A DNA stretch of 64,000 bases from assembly GCF_001613065.1 (NCBI RefSeq), contig NZ_BDBQ01000036.1:62001-126000 (forward strand). The letters are read 5' to 3'. This DNA comes from Nocardia miyunensis NBRC 108239 (GTDB lineage Bacteria; Actinomycetota; Actinomycetes; Mycobacteriales; Mycobacteriaceae). Under the pieces are notes generated by a model, which saw only the letters and a program-made list of their open reading frames with translations, had not been told where the DNA came from and did no database searches. Both the position numbers and the translations under genes were made by a program. Positions within the stretch are counted from its first letter, which is position 1; the number at the start of each line of letters is the position of its first letter. Shown here one piece after another: positions 1 to 10,476 of the stretch.

Positions 1-293
1 ACGTGATTGCGCCGGTCCGTGCTGGAATTCTGGAACTCGTCGTGGAACGTGCCGGTGGAGTTGTCCAGGACGCGCTGGTTGTAGGCGTCGTAATCGGTGA
101 AGGTGAAGGTCGTGAGCTGGCGGCCGAATTCGCAGGCGGCCATCTGCGCCGGATCCGTCGGATCCGCGGCGGCGGGTCCGGCCAGCAGGGCGCCGACGGG
201 GATCACGCCGATACCCGACGCGGCCAGCGCCACCATGCCGATACCCGTGGCCGGGCGAGGCAGGCCCCTGTGTCGCAGCGTTCTCCGGGACAT
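1..293 (-). CDS. Secreted Mce-associated-type protein, partial (3' end outside window)
   Basis: This is the 5' part of a minus-strand gene that runs off the left edge. It starts at an ATG (291-293) and begins MSRRTLRHRG, followed by a hydrophobic stretch and an AAADP cleavage-like site, so a Sec-type signal peptide of about 40 residues is likely. The mature part has a Cys in AACEFG, then QLTTFTFTDYDAY and DNSTGTFHDEF. That pattern recalls the small exported Mce-associated proteins of Nocardia and Mycobacterium, which are VirB8-like accessory factors. Only about 97 residues are visible, so the family call rests on a short motif from memory. It is divergent from priA. Confidence 0.6.
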   Translation of the reverse strand, partial: MSRRTLRHRGLPRPATGIGMVALAASGIGVIPVGALLAGPAAADPTDPAQMAACEFGRQLTTFTFTDYDAYNQRVLDNSTGTFHDEFQNSSTDRRNH

Positions 294-611
294 GACCGCA
301 CCCCTTGTTGCTCGACCGATGCTTGCGAAACCCGTGTCCTTGCCCCCGGACGCACAGGATCCGACCGTCGGCCGGGATCTCGCACTTGCAATGACACGCG
401 CCCATTTCATATTGCCCAACGGGCGGCCGGGCAAACCTTACCGTCGGTCCGGTTTGTTTCGCGGGCGTGTCGCCCCGGGATCCGCCGAGTCGAGTGCTCG
501 GCTGTCGCACGGGCCGTTCCCGGCCACGCTCGGAGTCGGTTCGGGGGCGCGGGCCTGCGGCGGGTCCGGGCCGGGGCCGAGAGCAGCGTGGTTGCCCAGT
601 AGGCTACTGCC
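294..611. other. Divergent intergenic region, no gene seen
   Basis: The 318 bp between the partial secreted-protein gene and priA hold no convincing coding frame; the reading frames that cross it are high-GC shadows. The last bases carry the priA promoter. No repeat or RNA fold was recognised. Confidence 0.6.
600..605 (+). promoter_or_regulatory. Putative -10 box of leaderless priA
   Basis: TAGGCT ends 6 nt before the GTG start of priA. This spacing puts the transcription start at or next to the start codon, the usual actinobacterial leaderless layout. There is no ribosome-binding site upstream, which agrees. Confidence 0.5.
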
Positions 612-1409
612 GTGAATCTTGTGTTGCTCCCCGCCGTCGATGTCGCCAATGGTGAGGCCGTTCGCCTGGTTCAGGGGGAGGCGGGCAGTGAAACGAATTA
701 CGGCTCGCCGCGCGAGGCCGCGCTGTCCTGGCAGCAGGCGGGCGCCGAATGGGTCCATCTGGTCGACCTGGACGCGGCGTTCGGGCGCGGCTCCAACCGA
801 GATCTGATCGCCGAGGTGGTCGGCGAACTCGATGTGAAGGTCGAACTGTCCGGCGGCATCCGCGACGACGAATCGCTGAAAGCTGTCCTGGCGACCGGAT
901 GCGCCCGGGTGAATCTGGGCACCGCCGCGCTGGAGGATCCGGCGTGGGCCGCCCGCGCGATCGGCGAATACGGCGACCGGATCGCCGTCGGCCTGGACGT
1001 GCGGCTGACCGAGGGCGAATACCGGCTGCGCGGGCGCGGCTGGGTCAGCGACGGCGGCGATCTGTGGGAGGTGCTCGAACGGCTGGAGCGGGACGGCTGT
1101 TCGCGTTACGTCGTCACCGACGTCACCAAGGACGGCACCCTGACCGGGCCGAATCTGGATCTCCTGCGCGAGGTCTGCCAGGCCACCGAGGCGCCGGTGG
1201 TCGCCTCCGGCGGCGTGTCCACCCTGGATGATCTGCGCGCCATCGCAGGGCTGGTCCCCGATGGGATCGAGGGGGCGATCGTCGGAAAGGCCTTGTACGC
1301 CGGGCGATTCACGTTGCCCGAGGCGCTGGAGGCGGTGCGGGGTCCGGTGCCGGAGGCGGCAGCGGAGCGCAACCACGCGGGCCCCGCGCGCACGCCCGAT
1401 GGACACTGA
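612..1409 (+). CDS. priA: Bifunctional phosphoribosyl isomerase A (HisA/TrpF)
   Basis: PriA is the (beta/alpha)8-barrel isomerase that acts on ProFAR in histidine synthesis and, in actinobacteria, also on PRA in tryptophan synthesis. The 265-residue product has the catalytic aspartates D10 (LPAVDVANG) and D170 (VTDVTKDG), plus the phosphate-binding loops SGGIRDD and VASGGVS. A C-terminal tail of about 20 residues goes beyond the usual length. The start is the GTG behind a leaderless-type -10 box. The dual role is inferred from the lineage and from trp genes without trpF in this window. The stop lies 5 nt before the preferred start of impA, so co-transcription is expected. Confidence 0.95.
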   Translation: MNLVLLPAVDVANGEAVRLVQGEAGSETNYGSPREAALSWQQAGAEWVHLVDLDAAFGRGSNRDLIAEVVGELDVKVELSGGIRDDESLKAVLATGCARVNLGTAALEDPAWAARAIGEYGDRIAVGLDVRLTEGEYRLRGRGWVSDGGDLWEVLERLERDGCSRYVVTDVTKDGTLTGPNLDLLREVCQATEAPVVASGGVSTLDDLRAIAGLVPDGIEGAIVGKALYAGRFTLPEALEAVRGPVPEAAAERNHAGPARTPDGH

Positions 1410-1413
1410 GGCG

Positions 1414-2238
1414 ATGACCGCTCAACCGGACCGCCAGGCGCTGCTCACCATCGCGAGCGAGATATTGGATTCGGCCGCACCACGTTTCGTACAGGGACTG
1501 GGCGCGCCGAGTGAGGTCGAGAAGGGGCGCGGCGATTTCGCCACCGCCCTGGATCTGGAACTCGAGCGAACTCTGTCGCAGGCTCTGGTCGAACGCACCG
1601 GAATCGGCGTGCACGGTGAGGAATTCGGCGGACCCTCGGTCGAATCGGGCACCGCGTGGGTTCTGGACCCCATCGACGGCACCTTCAATTACTCTGCGGG
1701 ACATCCGCTCTCGGGCATTCTGCTGTCGCTGGTGCACGAGGGCACGCCGGTGCTGGGCCTGACCTGGCTGCCGCTGCTGGGCCGCCGCTATGCCGCCGCG
1801 GTCGACGGTCCGCTGCTGCTGGACGGGAAACCGTTGCCGCCCTTGGCCTCGGGAACCCTGGCCGAATCCATGATCGGCTTCGGCGCGTTCAACATGGATT
1901 CGCGCGGGCGGATCCCGGGCCGGTTCCGCTTCGACCTGCTGGGTGCGCTGAGCCGGTTGTCCGGCCGGGTGCGCATGCACGGTTCCACCGGAATCGACCT
2001 TGCCTTCACCGCGTCCGGGGTACTGGGCGGCGCGGTCGTGTTCGGACATCACCCGTGGGACAACGCCGCCGGGGTCGCGCTGGTGCGCGCCGCCGGGGGA
2101 GTGGTGACCGACCTGCGCGGCGAGCCGTGGACCATCACCTCGGGATCGGTGCTCGCCGCCGCGCCCGGTGTGCACGAGGAGTTGCTGGAGATGATCGATA
2201 CCGCGGTCGACGAGGCCGCCGGGGAGGCGAACCGATGA
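1414..2238 (+). CDS. impA: Inositol monophosphatase family protein
   Basis: This 274-residue metal-dependent phosphatase of the inositol monophosphatase superfamily occupies the position of impA (between hisA and hisF) in mycobacteria. It shows the metal-binding residues in GEEFGG (about 68-73), DPIDGT (85-90) and PWDNAAG near residue 217. The substrate could be inositol-1-phosphate, or histidinol-phosphate as in HisN-type members, which would suit a his operon; sequence alone does not decide. The ATG at 1414 is preferred; an in-frame ATG at 1399 would overlap priA by 11 nt. The stop overlaps the hisF start by ATGA, which implies translational coupling. Confidence 0.85.
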   Translation: MTAQPDRQALLTIASEILDSAAPRFVQGLGAPSEVEKGRGDFATALDLELERTLSQALVERTGIGVHGEEFGGPSVESGTAWVLDPIDGTFNYSAGHPLSGILLSLVHEGTPVLGLTWLPLLGRRYAAAVDGPLLLDGKPLPPLASGTLAESMIGFGAFNMDSRGRIPGRFRFDLLGALSRLSGRVRMHGSTGIDLAFTASGVLGGAVVFGHHPWDNAAGVALVRAAGGVVTDLRGEPWTITSGSVLAAAPGVHEELLEMIDTAVDEAAGEANR

Positions 2239-3008
2239 CACTGGCAGTGCGCGTGATTCCGTGCCTGGACGTCGACGCCGGACGCGTCGTGAAGGGCGTG
2301 AACTTCGAAAACCTGCGCGATGCGGGCGATCCCGTGGAGCTGGCCGCCGCCTACGACGCACAGGGCGCGGACGAGCTGACCTTCCTGGACGTCACCGCCT
2401 CCACCGGCGACCGCGGCACCATGATCGATGTGGTGACCCGCACCGCCGAGCAGATCTTCATCCCGCTCACCGTGGGCGGCGGCGTGCGCACCGTGGACGA
2501 TGTGGACCGGCTGCTGCGCGCCGGTGCGGACAAGGTGTCGGTGAACACCGCCGCCATCGCGAATCCGGAGATCCTGCGGCAGATGTCCGAGCGGTTCGGC
2601 TCGCAGTGCATCGTGCTGTCCGTGGACGCCCGGACCGTGCCCGAAGGCGCCGATCCCACGCCCTCGGGCTGGGAGGTCACCACACACGGTGGCAAGCGGG
2701 GCACCGGGATCGATGCGGTGGAGTGGGCGGTTCGCGGCGCTGAGTTGGGCGTCGGGGAGATCCTGCTGAACTCGATGGACGCCGACGGCACCAAGGCGGG
2801 TTTCGATCTGCGGATGTTGCGGGCGGTGCGCGCGGCGGTCTCGGTTCCGGTCATCGCCAGCGGCGGCGCGGGCAAGGTCGAGGATTTCGCCCCGGCGGTG
2901 CAGGCGGGCGCGGACGCGGTGCTGGCCGCGAGCGTATTCCACTTCGGCGACCTGACCATCGCACAGGTCAAGGACGCCATGCGCGGCGAGGGGATCACCG
3001 TCCGCTAG
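2235..3008 (+). CDS. hisF: Imidazole glycerol phosphate synthase cyclase subunit
   Basis: HisF takes ammonia from HisH and converts PRFAR to imidazole glycerol phosphate and AICAR, the central step of histidine synthesis. The 257-residue barrel carries the two catalytic aspartates D12 ([10 protein letters not shown]) and D131 (VLSVDART), the phosphate loops TVGGGVR and ASGGAGK, and the conserved [10 protein letters not shown] segment. The ATG overlaps the impA stop by ATGA. hisI follows 10 bp after the stop. Its partner hisH is not in this window and would be expected upstream of priA. Confidence 0.97.
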   Translation: MTLAVRVIPCLDVDAGRVVKGVNFENLRDAGDPVELAAAYDAQGADELTFLDVTASTGDRGTMIDVVTRTAEQIFIPLTVGGGVRTVDDVDRLLRAGADKVSVNTAAIANPEILRQMSERFGSQCIVLSVDARTVPEGADPTPSGWEVTTHGGKRGTGIDAVEWAVRGAELGVGEILLNSMDADGTKAGFDLRMLRAVRAAVSVPVIASGGAGKVEDFAPAVQAGADAVLAASVFHFGDLTIAQVKDAMRGEGITVR

Positions 3009-3018
3009 CGTGGTGTGC

Positions 3019-3366
3019 GTGAGTCTGGATCCCGCCATCGCCGCCCGCCTCAAACGCAACGAGGCCGGACTTGTCGCCGCCGTCGCACAGGAACACGGCA
3101 CCGGCGACGTGCTGATGATGGCGTGGATGGACGACGAGGCACTGGCTCGCACCCTGGCGACCCGCAAGGCCACCTACTACTCGCGTTCGCGGCAGCAGTA
3201 CTGGGTCAAGGGCGAGACCTCCGGGCACACCCAGTACGTGCACGAGGTGCGTTTGGACTGCGACGGTGACACCGTGCTGCTGATCGTCGACCAGGAGGGC
3301 GCGGCCTGCCACACCGGCACGCACACCTGCTGGGATTCGGATGTCCTGCTGACCGATCAGGGGTGA
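3019..3366 (+). CDS. hisI: Phosphoribosyl-AMP cyclohydrolase
   Basis: HisI opens the purine ring of PR-AMP in the third step of histidine synthesis. The product is about 115 residues, typical of the monofunctional actinobacterial enzyme without a HisE domain. Zinc and magnesium ligands are visible in RLDCDGD and [11 protein letters not shown], and the [20 protein letters not shown] block is characteristic. Three in-frame GTG codons lie at 3010, 3013 and 3019; the last gives the start remembered for relatives ([11 protein letters not shown]) and is chosen. It is the last gene of the his run here. Confidence 0.95.
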   Translation: MSLDPAIAARLKRNEAGLVAAVAQEHGTGDVLMMAWMDDEALARTLATRKATYYSRSRQQYWVKGETSGHTQYVHEVRLDCDGDTVLLIVDQEGAACHTGTHTCWDSDVLLTDQG

Positions 3367-3420
3367 GCCGGTCCGGGAACGCCGGCTCGGGCCGAGCGGG
3401 CGTGTCCGTTCTACCGCGCG

Positions 3421-3936
3421 TCACTCCGAGGCGGGCGCGGCATCCTCGGTGGTGGATCGGCCATTGGTGCGTCCCAGTCCCCGAGTGAGCCCCACGTCGA
3501 GTTGCGCGACCATAGCCGCGCCGAGTTCGGCCAGCTGCTCGGTCTGCTGCTCGTCGAGGCCGTCCAGGATCAATCCGCGCACGGCCTCGAGGTAACCGGG
3601 GGTGGCCTGCTGCACCTTCAGATAGCCGGTTTCGGTCAGTACCGCGTCCGCGCCGCGACGGCCCGTGGACACTTCGCGTTTGGCCCAGCCGAGCCGCTCC
3701 AATTTGGTCACCACATGGGACAACCGAGATAGCGACGCATTTGCCCTAGAGGCCAGTTCGCTGAGCTGAAGTCGGCGTTCGGGTTCTGCGGCCAGTAGCT
3801 CGAGGACGAAGTACTCGAAGTGGGTGACGCCGGATTCGCGCTGCATCTGCGTGTCCATGGCGGCGGGCAGCCGGGTCGTGAGCGCGACCAGGATTCGCCA
3901 CGCTCGCTGTTCGGTGGGGTTCAGCCACTTCGTCAC
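3421..3936 (-). CDS. MarR-family transcriptional regulator
   Basis: This 171-residue protein is a winged-helix regulator of the MarR type. The helix-turn-helix and wing region runs from about residue 55 to 110 (LQLSELASRANASLSRLSHVV, then a KREVSTGRRG wing), and flanking helices would form the dimer. MarR proteins usually sense small phenolic or lipid ligands, or oxidants, and repress their own promoter. A palindrome 56 bp upstream of the start (3992-4003) is a candidate self-operator. Neighbours give no clear target: the next minus-strand gene encodes a small membrane protein transcribed toward it. Confidence 0.85.
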   Translation of the reverse strand: MTKWLNPTEQRAWRILVALTTRLPAAMDTQMQRESGVTHFEYFVLELLAAEPERRLQLSELASRANASLSRLSHVVTKLERLGWAKREVSTGRRGADAVLTETGYLKVQQATPGYLEAVRGLILDGLDEQQTEQLAELGAAMVAQLDVGLTRGLGRTNGRSTTEDAAPASE

Positions 3937-3991
3937 TTCGAGCCTCTCTTACAGCCAAGTGACGTGATCTCGTTAGCGAAACTGGTTGGTC

Positions 3992-4003
3992 TTGAATGGT
4001 CAA
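3992..4003. promoter_or_regulatory. Candidate MarR operator
   Basis: TTGA-ATGG-TCAA is a perfect 4-bp inverted repeat with a 4-bp spacer, placed in the promoter region of the adjacent marR-type gene. AT-rich TTGA/TCAA half sites are common for MarR regulators. Binding by this protein is inferred from position only. Confidence 0.35.
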
Positions 4004-4081
4004 TCCACGGTCACCTGCAGACACGTAGTTTGCCATGATTTCGCTCGATGGTCACGGGTGTTGTGAATGACGTGACATCTC

Positions 4082-4657
4082 TCACCCGTTGTGTTCCACG
4101 TCAGCGGGCTCGGCCGGTGCCGGCGAGCCGGAATTCTTGCGGTGCCGCCCGGCGCGGTGGGTGCGCCACCGCCCGCGCATCCGCATGAACAGTGCGAGCA
4201 GGAACAGGGCCGCGGCGACGATGGCCCCGATCAACGACGCGCCGCGAAATCCTGGCGCTTGGACGTCCAGCACGCGCTCCCCGGCATGGGCCGCGCCGCT
4301 GCCGCCCCAGACGATGGTGAGCGTCATCAGATTCGGCAGCGCCACTACGAGCGCCAGCACGGCCGCACATCCGGCCATGAACCGCCCGGCCCGCCGTCGC
4401 CAGACCGTGACGACACCCATCAGCAGGAACAGCGGGATCACCGTGCAGAAGAAGCCGAGCCCCAGACCCGACCAGATGCCCTTGGCGAAACTGCCGTGCC
4501 CGGACATGGTCGCGATGCGCTGCGCCCACCAGCGCGGAATGAACGAGGCCAGAATGAAATAGGCGACGACCAGCGCCACGATCACGGCGGCAACGCCGAC
4601 GATACGATTTCGCCACGTATGGGTGCTGGATGATTGCTCCGCACTTTGCGAGGTCAT
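4082..4657 (-). CDS. Small integral membrane protein of unknown function
   Basis: The 191-residue product has four strongly hydrophobic segments, at about residues 18-40, 65-90, 97-118 and 138-160, and a basic, Pro-rich cytoplasmic tail (RMRGRWRTHRAGRHRKN). The N-terminus is Ser/Thr rich without a cleavable signal. No catalytic motif was recognised, so no function is offered. It may be co-transcribed with the MarR regulator downstream, with 145 bp between them. Confidence 0.7.
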   Translation of the reverse strand: MTSQSAEQSSSTHTWRNRIVGVAAVIVALVVAYFILASFIPRWWAQRIATMSGHGSFAKGIWSGLGLGFFCTVIPLFLLMGVVTVWRRRAGRFMAGCAAVLALVVALPNLMTLTIVWGGSGAAHAGERVLDVQAPGFRGASLIGAIVAAALFLLALFMRMRGRWRTHRAGRHRKNSGSPAPAEPADVEHNG

Positions 4658-4723
4658 GTGACCAGCGTAGGCGGAATTTGCCGAAGTACCGGGCGCGGCA
4701 CACGCCCGGTACCGAAAAGCCGG

Positions 4724-5101
4724 TCAGACTCCGAGCAGCGTGGCCACTTCCGGATTCTTGATCTGCATGACGTCCAGAATGCCGTGCGCCTTCAGGAACG
4801 GCCTGAGTTCCTTGATGCGATCGGCGTGCTCGGCGTACTCGTCCGGGAATTTGCGCCGGTCCAGGCTCTCCAGGGCTTTGGCGTAGGTGACGAACGAGGC
4901 CAGGGCGTCGGACCGGGATCCGCCGGTCTGCGGGGCGCGCGGCATCGTCCGGGGCGCCTGGCCGGGAGTACCGCTGAGCGGCTGGTACCGGGGACCCTCC
5001 GGTGCGATCGGTTGCGAGGGGTACATCGGGTTATGAACTCCGCTCTGTCTCGGTTGCCCCGCCGCGCCGCGCTGATCAGACTCGCGCCCCGCGGAGGGCA
5101 T
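4724..5101 (-). CDS. Small hypothetical protein, Pro/Gln-rich N-terminus, start uncertain
   Basis: The well-supported part is the C-terminal 60 residues, a charged helical segment (YAKALESLDRRKFPDEYAEH, then IKELRPFLKAHGILD) ending in ATLLGV. Upstream of it lies a low-complexity Pro/Gly/Gln stretch. Starts at 5101 (MPSAGRES, 125 aa) and 5026 (MYPSQPIAP, 100 aa) are both possible. The frame stays open further upstream, but composition there looks non-coding. It is divergent from trpE. Function unknown. Confidence 0.5.
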   Translation of the reverse strand: MPSAGRESDQRGAAGQPRQSGVHNPMYPSQPIAPEGPRYQPLSGTPGQAPRTMPRAPQTGGSRSDALASFVTYAKALESLDRRKFPDEYAEHADRIKELRPFLKAHGILDVMQIKNPEVATLLGV

Positions 5102-5406
5102 GAAATGATAGCTGGTAAAGCTGCTGGTGAAACGGGGCGCGGAACCTCTCGGCATCGATCGCCGATCGGCCCGGCCCGGTAGAGCATTTCCTGGTACTCG
5201 GTGCTGCCCAGGATTCGAGTGCGTCCGATGGCCCGCCCGGAAGAGCTCGTCGAGCGGGCTTCGTGGGGGGTTCGGCGCATCCGCCGCCGATGACCTCGTC
5301 CGGCCGTGAACGGCGCTCGTAAGGGTAACGCCCCGGGCGGCCGCGCATGGTGCGAACCGGGCATGCTGCGCATGGGCCGCGGGAATCTCGGTTGCCCGTC
5401 CCTGAA
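5102..5406. other. trpE upstream region, no separate gene seen
   Basis: About 300 bp precede trpE. No tandem Trp codons, leader ORF or T-box-like pattern was found, so a classical Trp attenuator is not supported here. Reading frames that cross it are shadows. Confidence 0.5.
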
Positions 5407-6978
5407 ATGATGGGCTGTATGCACGGCGCAACCCATCGTCCGGGGACCTCGACCACCACCACCCGCGAACACTTCCGTGCTCTCGCGGCCGAGCACCGTG
5501 TGGTACCGGTGACTCGAAAGGTGCTGGCGGACTCGGAAACTCCACTCTCGGCCTACCGCAAGCTGGCCGGCGACCGGGCGGGCACGTTCCTGCTCGAGTC
5601 GGCCGAGAACGGGCGGTCGTGGTCTCGATGGTCGTTCATCGGCGCGGGCAGTCCGGCCGCGCTGACGGTCGTGGACGGCGAGGCGGCCTGGTACGGCGCG
5701 ACCCCCGCCGACGCCCCGTCCGGCGGTGATCCGCTGCTCGCCCTGCGGGACACACTCGAACTGCTGCGCACCGAGCGTTTCCCGGATCTGCCGCCGCTGA
5801 CCGGCGGACTGGTCGGCTACCTCGGCTACGACATCGTGCGACGGATGGAGCGGCTGCCCTCGCTGGCCGTGGACGATCTGCACGTCCCGGAGATGGTGAT
5901 GCTGCTGGCCACGGATCTGGCCGCCTTCGACCACCACGAGGGCGCGATCACGCTCATCGCCAACGCCGTCAACTGGAACGGCACCGACGAGCGGGTCGAC
6001 GAGGCGTACGACGACGCGGTCGCCCGGCTGGACCGGATGACCATCGCCCTGGCCGAACCCGCCGAGTCCACCGTCTCGGTGTTCGACCGCCCCGAACCGG
6101 AGTACCGGCGTCAGCGCAGCAGCGAGGAACACCACGCGGGCGTGCGGCGGCTGGTCAAGGAGATCGAGGCCGGTGAGGCATTCCAGGTGGTGCTCTCGCA
6201 GCGGTTCGAGATGGACTACGAGGGCAGCCCGCTGGATCTGTACCGGATGCTGCGGGCGTCGAATCCGAGTCCGTACATGTATCTGATGCACGTTCCGGAC
6301 GGCTCCGGCAACACCGCGTTCTCGATCGTGGGTTCGAGCCCGGAATCGCTGGTCACGGTCAAGGACGGCGTCGCGACGACCCATCCGATCGCCGGGACCC
6401 GGTGGCGCGGGGCCACCACCGAGGAAGATCTGCTGCTCGAGAAGGATCTGCTGGTCGACGAGAAGGAGAATGCCGAACACCTCATGCTCGTCGACCTGGG
6501 CCGCAACGATCTGGGCCGGGTCTGCCGCCCCGGCACGGTGCGCGTGACCGACTATCGCCACGTCGAGCGGTACAGCCACGTGATGCACCTGGTCTCGACC
6601 GTCTCCGCGCAGCTGGCCGAGGGCCGCATCGCCCTGGACGCGGTGCAGGCGTGTTTCCCGGCGGGCACGCTTTCGGGTGCGCCCAAGGTGCGGGCGATGG
6701 AGTTGATCGAGGAGTTGGAGCCGACGCGTCGCGGGGTGTACGCCGGAGTGGTGGGATACCTCGACTTCGCCGGTGACGCCGACACCGCCATCGCCATCCG
6801 CACCGCGGTGCTCAAGGACGGCATCGCCTATGTGCAGGCGGGTGGCGGCATCGTCGCGGACTCCGAACCCGAGTACGAGGACACCGAGTCCCGCAACAAG
6901 GCGATGGCGGTGCTCAAGGCCGTCGCGGCGGCCCGCACGGTCCGCGCCTTCACCCCGGAACAGGGCACGGGGAGCTGA
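5407..6978 (+). CDS. trpE: Anthranilate synthase component I
   Basis: TrpE converts chorismate to anthranilate with ammonia from TrpG, the first committed step to tryptophan. The product of about 520 residues has the N-terminal feedback domain with [16 protein letters not shown] (the LLES element belongs to the tryptophan-binding pocket in the family) and the chorismate-binding core with [32 protein letters not shown] and [12 protein letters not shown]. Candidate starts are ATG 5407, 5410 and 5419; the last (MHGATHRPG) best matches the remembered mycobacterial length. trpG is not in this window. The trp-region membrane gene starts 2 nt after the stop. Confidence 0.95.
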   Translation: MMGCMHGATHRPGTSTTTTREHFRALAAEHRVVPVTRKVLADSETPLSAYRKLAGDRAGTFLLESAENGRSWSRWSFIGAGSPAALTVVDGEAAWYGATPADAPSGGDPLLALRDTLELLRTERFPDLPPLTGGLVGYLGYDIVRRMERLPSLAVDDLHVPEMVMLLATDLAAFDHHEGAITLIANAVNWNGTDERVDEAYDDAVARLDRMTIALAEPAESTVSVFDRPEPEYRRQRSSEEHHAGVRRLVKEIEAGEAFQVVLSQRFEMDYEGSPLDLYRMLRASNPSPYMYLMHVPDGSGNTAFSIVGSSPESLVTVKDGVATTHPIAGTRWRGATTEEDLLLEKDLLVDEKENAEHLMLVDLGRNDLGRVCRPGTVRVTDYRHVERYSHVMHLVSTVSAQLAEGRIALDAVQACFPAGTLSGAPKVRAMELIEELEPTRRGVYAGVVGYLDFAGDADTAIAIRTAVLKDGIAYVQAGGGIVADSEPEYEDTESRNKAMAVLKAVAAARTVRAFTPEQGTGS

Positions 6979-6979
6979 G

Positions 6980-7951
6980 ATGAGTTCCCCGGAATCCCGA
7001 CCGGACCAATCGAATTCGGTTCCCGAGGACCCGGCGTCACCGGCCCGCGCGGATGCCGATGCGGGTCGGGCGAGAGCCGATGCGGCGCAGGCCCGGACCG
7101 ACGCCGCACAGGCTCGAGCGGATGCGGCCGGGGCCAGGGCGGATGCCGCGCAGGCCCGCGCCGATGCCGGCCGGGTGCCGAGCGGTCGTGCCGATGACGT
7201 GCCGCCCGACGACGCGCCCGAGCAGCCTCGAGCGGCCGGGCGGCGGAAGAATCCGATCGGGCCGGTGGTGCTCCTGGTGCTGGCGGCCGCCGCGCTGTGG
7301 GCCGCGTCGCGGATGACGTGGGTGACGATCACGTCCTCCGACGGGCTCACCGAACCGGCCACCCATCGGCTCGACGGCGGTGTGTGGTTCGGCGCGCTGA
7401 CCCCGGTGGCGCTGGTCCTGCTGGCCGGTGTTGCGGCGGTCTTCGCGACGCGCGGCTGGCTGCGGCGGCTGGTCGGGGTGGTGGTCGCGCTGCTGGCCGC
7501 GGTGGCCGCGGTGCCCGGGTTCGCCCTGCTGACCCAGCACGGCAGGACGGCCGAGCGCGCCGCGACGCTGGCTCAGCTACCCGCCCGCGCCCATGTGGAT
7601 CACGTCACCACCGCGGCGTTCCCGGCGGCACTGAGTCTGATCGGTGCGGTGCTGGCCTTCCTCGCGGGTGTGCTGCTCGCGCGGATGCCCGAGGCCACGG
7701 CCCGGTTGTCGGGCAAATACGATAATCCGGTGTTCCGGCGGGCGGCCGCGGCCGAGCAGGTCGCCCGGCAGCGCGGTGACGTCGCGGACGCGGCCTCCGC
7801 AACTTCCGGGCAGACTCCGGCCGGGGCGGCGGAATCCGGTGCGCCGCAAGCGGGTTCGGCATCGAAGGAGCAGTTGTCCGAACGTGTGCTGTGGGATGCG
7901 CTGGACGCCGGAGCGGACCCCACCGACGACGAGGCCGAACGTGACCGGTGA
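6980..7951 (+). CDS. Trp-region conserved membrane protein
   Basis: This 323-residue protein sits between trpE and trpC, where actinobacteria keep a conserved membrane protein of the Trp_oprn_chp family (Rv1610-like). Four hydrophobic segments lie at about residues 95-113, 137-158, 163-183 and 220-240. Conserved-looking blocks are RMTWVTI and the PAALSLIGAVLAFLAGVLL helix. The N-terminal 60 residues form repeats of a seven-residue unit (ADAAQAR / ADAAGAR), predicted helical and cytoplasmic; this is not part of the core family as I know it. Function is unknown; the position suggests a link to tryptophan metabolism. Confidence 0.8.
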   Translation: MSSPESRPDQSNSVPEDPASPARADADAGRARADAAQARTDAAQARADAAGARADAAQARADAGRVPSGRADDVPPDDAPEQPRAAGRRKNPIGPVVLLVLAAAALWAASRMTWVTITSSDGLTEPATHRLDGGVWFGALTPVALVLLAGVAAVFATRGWLRRLVGVVVALLAAVAAVPGFALLTQHGRTAERAATLAQLPARAHVDHVTTAAFPAALSLIGAVLAFLAGVLLARMPEATARLSGKYDNPVFRRAAAAEQVARQRGDVADAASATSGQTPAGAAESGAPQAGSASKEQLSERVLWDALDAGADPTDDEAERDR

Positions 7952-8045
7952 GTCATATCGGCCCAGGTGCGACGCGGAACACCCCGCCGTCGGCGTCACG
8001 AACATAGCCATTTACTCTTTATCAAGTTCGGTGAGAGACAACGGC

Positions 8046-8082
8046 CTGGGGGGATTCTCAGGCATCAACTCCGTCTCCCCAG
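8046..8082 (+). promoter_or_regulatory. Hairpin in trpC 5' leader
   Basis: CTGGGGGGA (8046-8054) pairs with TCTCCCCAG (8074-8082) at 8 of 9 positions, directly before the AAAGGA that could serve as the trpC ribosome-binding site. A shorter competing pair, CCTG (8045-8048) with CAGG (8059-8062), overlaps it. An in-frame GTG at 8031 opens a 23-codon ORF ending in the ATGA that starts trpC. It has no Trp codon, so Trp-sensing attenuation is not supported. Confidence 0.3.
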
Positions 8083-8098
8083 AAAGGATTCGAGCCAG

Positions 8099-8919
8099 AT
8101 GACGGTACTCGACTCGATTCTCGACGGGGTCCGCGCGGATGTGGCCGCACGGGAAGCCCACCTGGATTTCCAGGCCGTCAAGAAGGCCGCCGCGGCGGCC
8201 CCGTCCCCGCGCAACGCGCTCGCCGCGCTGCATCAGGACGGCGTCGGAGTGATCGCCGAGGTGAAACGGTCCAGTCCCTCCAAGGGCGACCTGGCCGACA
8301 TCCCGGACCCCGCCAGCCTGGCGAAGTCGTACGAGGACGGCGGCGCGCGGATCATCAGCGTGCTCACCGAGGGCCGCCGGTTCAACGGCTCCCTGGACGA
8401 CCTCGACGCGGTGCGCGCGGTCGTCGACCTGCCCATCCTGCGCAAGGATTTCGTCGTCGGTCCCTATCAGATCCACGAGGCGCGCGCGCACGGCGCGGAT
8501 GTGATCCTGCTGATCGTGGCCGCCCTGGAACAGGACGTGCTGTCCTCGCTCATCGATCGCACCGAATCGCTGGGCATGACCGCACTGGTCGAGGTGCACA
8601 CCGAGGAGGAGGCCGACCGCGCACTCGAGGCGGGAGCCTCGGTCATCGGCGTCAACGCCCGCAACCTCAAGACGCTCGAGGTGGACCGCGACGTGTTCGC
8701 GCGGATCGCGCCCGGCCTGCCCACCGAGGTGATCCGGGTCGCGGAGTCCGGCATCAGCGGCACCGCGGACCTGCTGGCCTACGCCGGTGCGGGCGCGGAC
8801 GCCGTCCTGGTCGGCGAGAGCCTGGTGACCAGCGGTGATCCGCGTGCGGCGGTCTCGGAACTGGCCACGGCCGGAACCCACCCGTCCTGCCCGCGCCCGC
8901 TGCGCCGGGGTGCGGCGCG

Positions 8920-8923
<4 letters not shown>
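8099..8923 (+). CDS. trpC: Indole-3-glycerol phosphate synthase
   Basis: TrpC closes the indole ring from CdRP. The 274-residue (beta/alpha)8 protein has [10 protein letters not shown] near residue 53 with the catalytic Lys, [30 protein letters not shown] and AESGIS. It is a stand-alone enzyme without a TrpF fusion. The ATG has AAAGGA about 11 nt upstream. The stop overlaps the trpB ATG by ATGA. The C-terminal tail ([12 protein letters not shown]) is unconserved in appearance. Confidence 0.96.
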
Positions 8924-10175
<1,252 letters not shown>

Positions 10176-10179
<4 letters not shown>

Positions 10180-10274
10180 TTGCGATCGCCGGTCGCGGTG
10201 ACAAGGACATGGCAGTGACATTGAAGAGCGCCGCGGCGAAGTGGTTCAAGCTGTTCGACGAGGACGCGCGATGA
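10176..10274 (+). CDS. Mini-ORF 1, duplicated TrpB tail peptide
   Basis: This ORF of 32 codons starts at the ATG that overlaps the trpB stop (ATGA). GAGGA lies 6 nt upstream. The peptide begins [16 protein letters not shown] and ends [11 protein letters not shown], a Lys/Asp-rich, probably amphipathic helix resembling the TrpB C-terminus. It ends in an ATGA overlap with mini-ORF 2. Translation by re-initiation is plausible but not shown; a role for the peptide itself is unknown. Confidence 0.55.
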
Positions 10275-10369
10275 CTGCGATCGCCGGTCGCGGCGACAAG
10301 GACATGGCAGTGACATTGAAGAGCGCCGCGGCGAAGTGGTTCAAGCTGTTCGACGAGGACGCGCGATGA
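10271..10369 (+). CDS. Mini-ORF 2, duplicated TrpB tail peptide
   Basis: Second copy, 32 codons, differing from mini-ORF 1 by Ile2 to Thr and one silent change. It starts inside the stop overlap of mini-ORF 1 and ends in the ATGA of mini-ORF 3, in a different frame from both neighbours. It carries the same upstream GAGGA. Confidence 0.55.
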   Translation: MTAIAGRGDKDMAVTLKSAAAKWFKLFDEDAR

Positions 10370-10476
10370 TTGCGATCGCCGGTCGCGGTGACAAGGACAT
10401 GGCAGTGACATTGAAGAGCGCCGCGGCGAAGTGGTTCAAGCTGTTCGACGACGAGCCGCAGGAGGAGCAGAAGTGA
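10366..10476 (+). CDS. Mini-ORF 3, last TrpB tail copy, coupled to trpA
   Basis: Third copy, 36 codons, identical to mini-ORF 1 up to KLFD and then ending DEPQEEQK. This end is probably the ancestral TrpB C-terminus. GGAGGAG inside its last codons is the ribosome-binding site for trpA, and the stop overlaps the trpA GTG (GTGA at 10473-10476). Confidence 0.55.
   Translation: MIAIAGRGDKDMAVTLKSAAAKWFKLFDDEPQEEQK

Noticed and set aside
4792..7362. Minus-strand open frame of 856 codons opposite trpE
   Set aside because: It is the shadow of a high-GC gene; its product is Arg/Ala/Gly-rich without motifs, and trpE on the plus strand is certain.
5102..8098. Classical Trp attenuator before trpE or trpC
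   Set aside because: No leader ORF with tandem Trp codons was found; the trpC leader ORF has no Trp.
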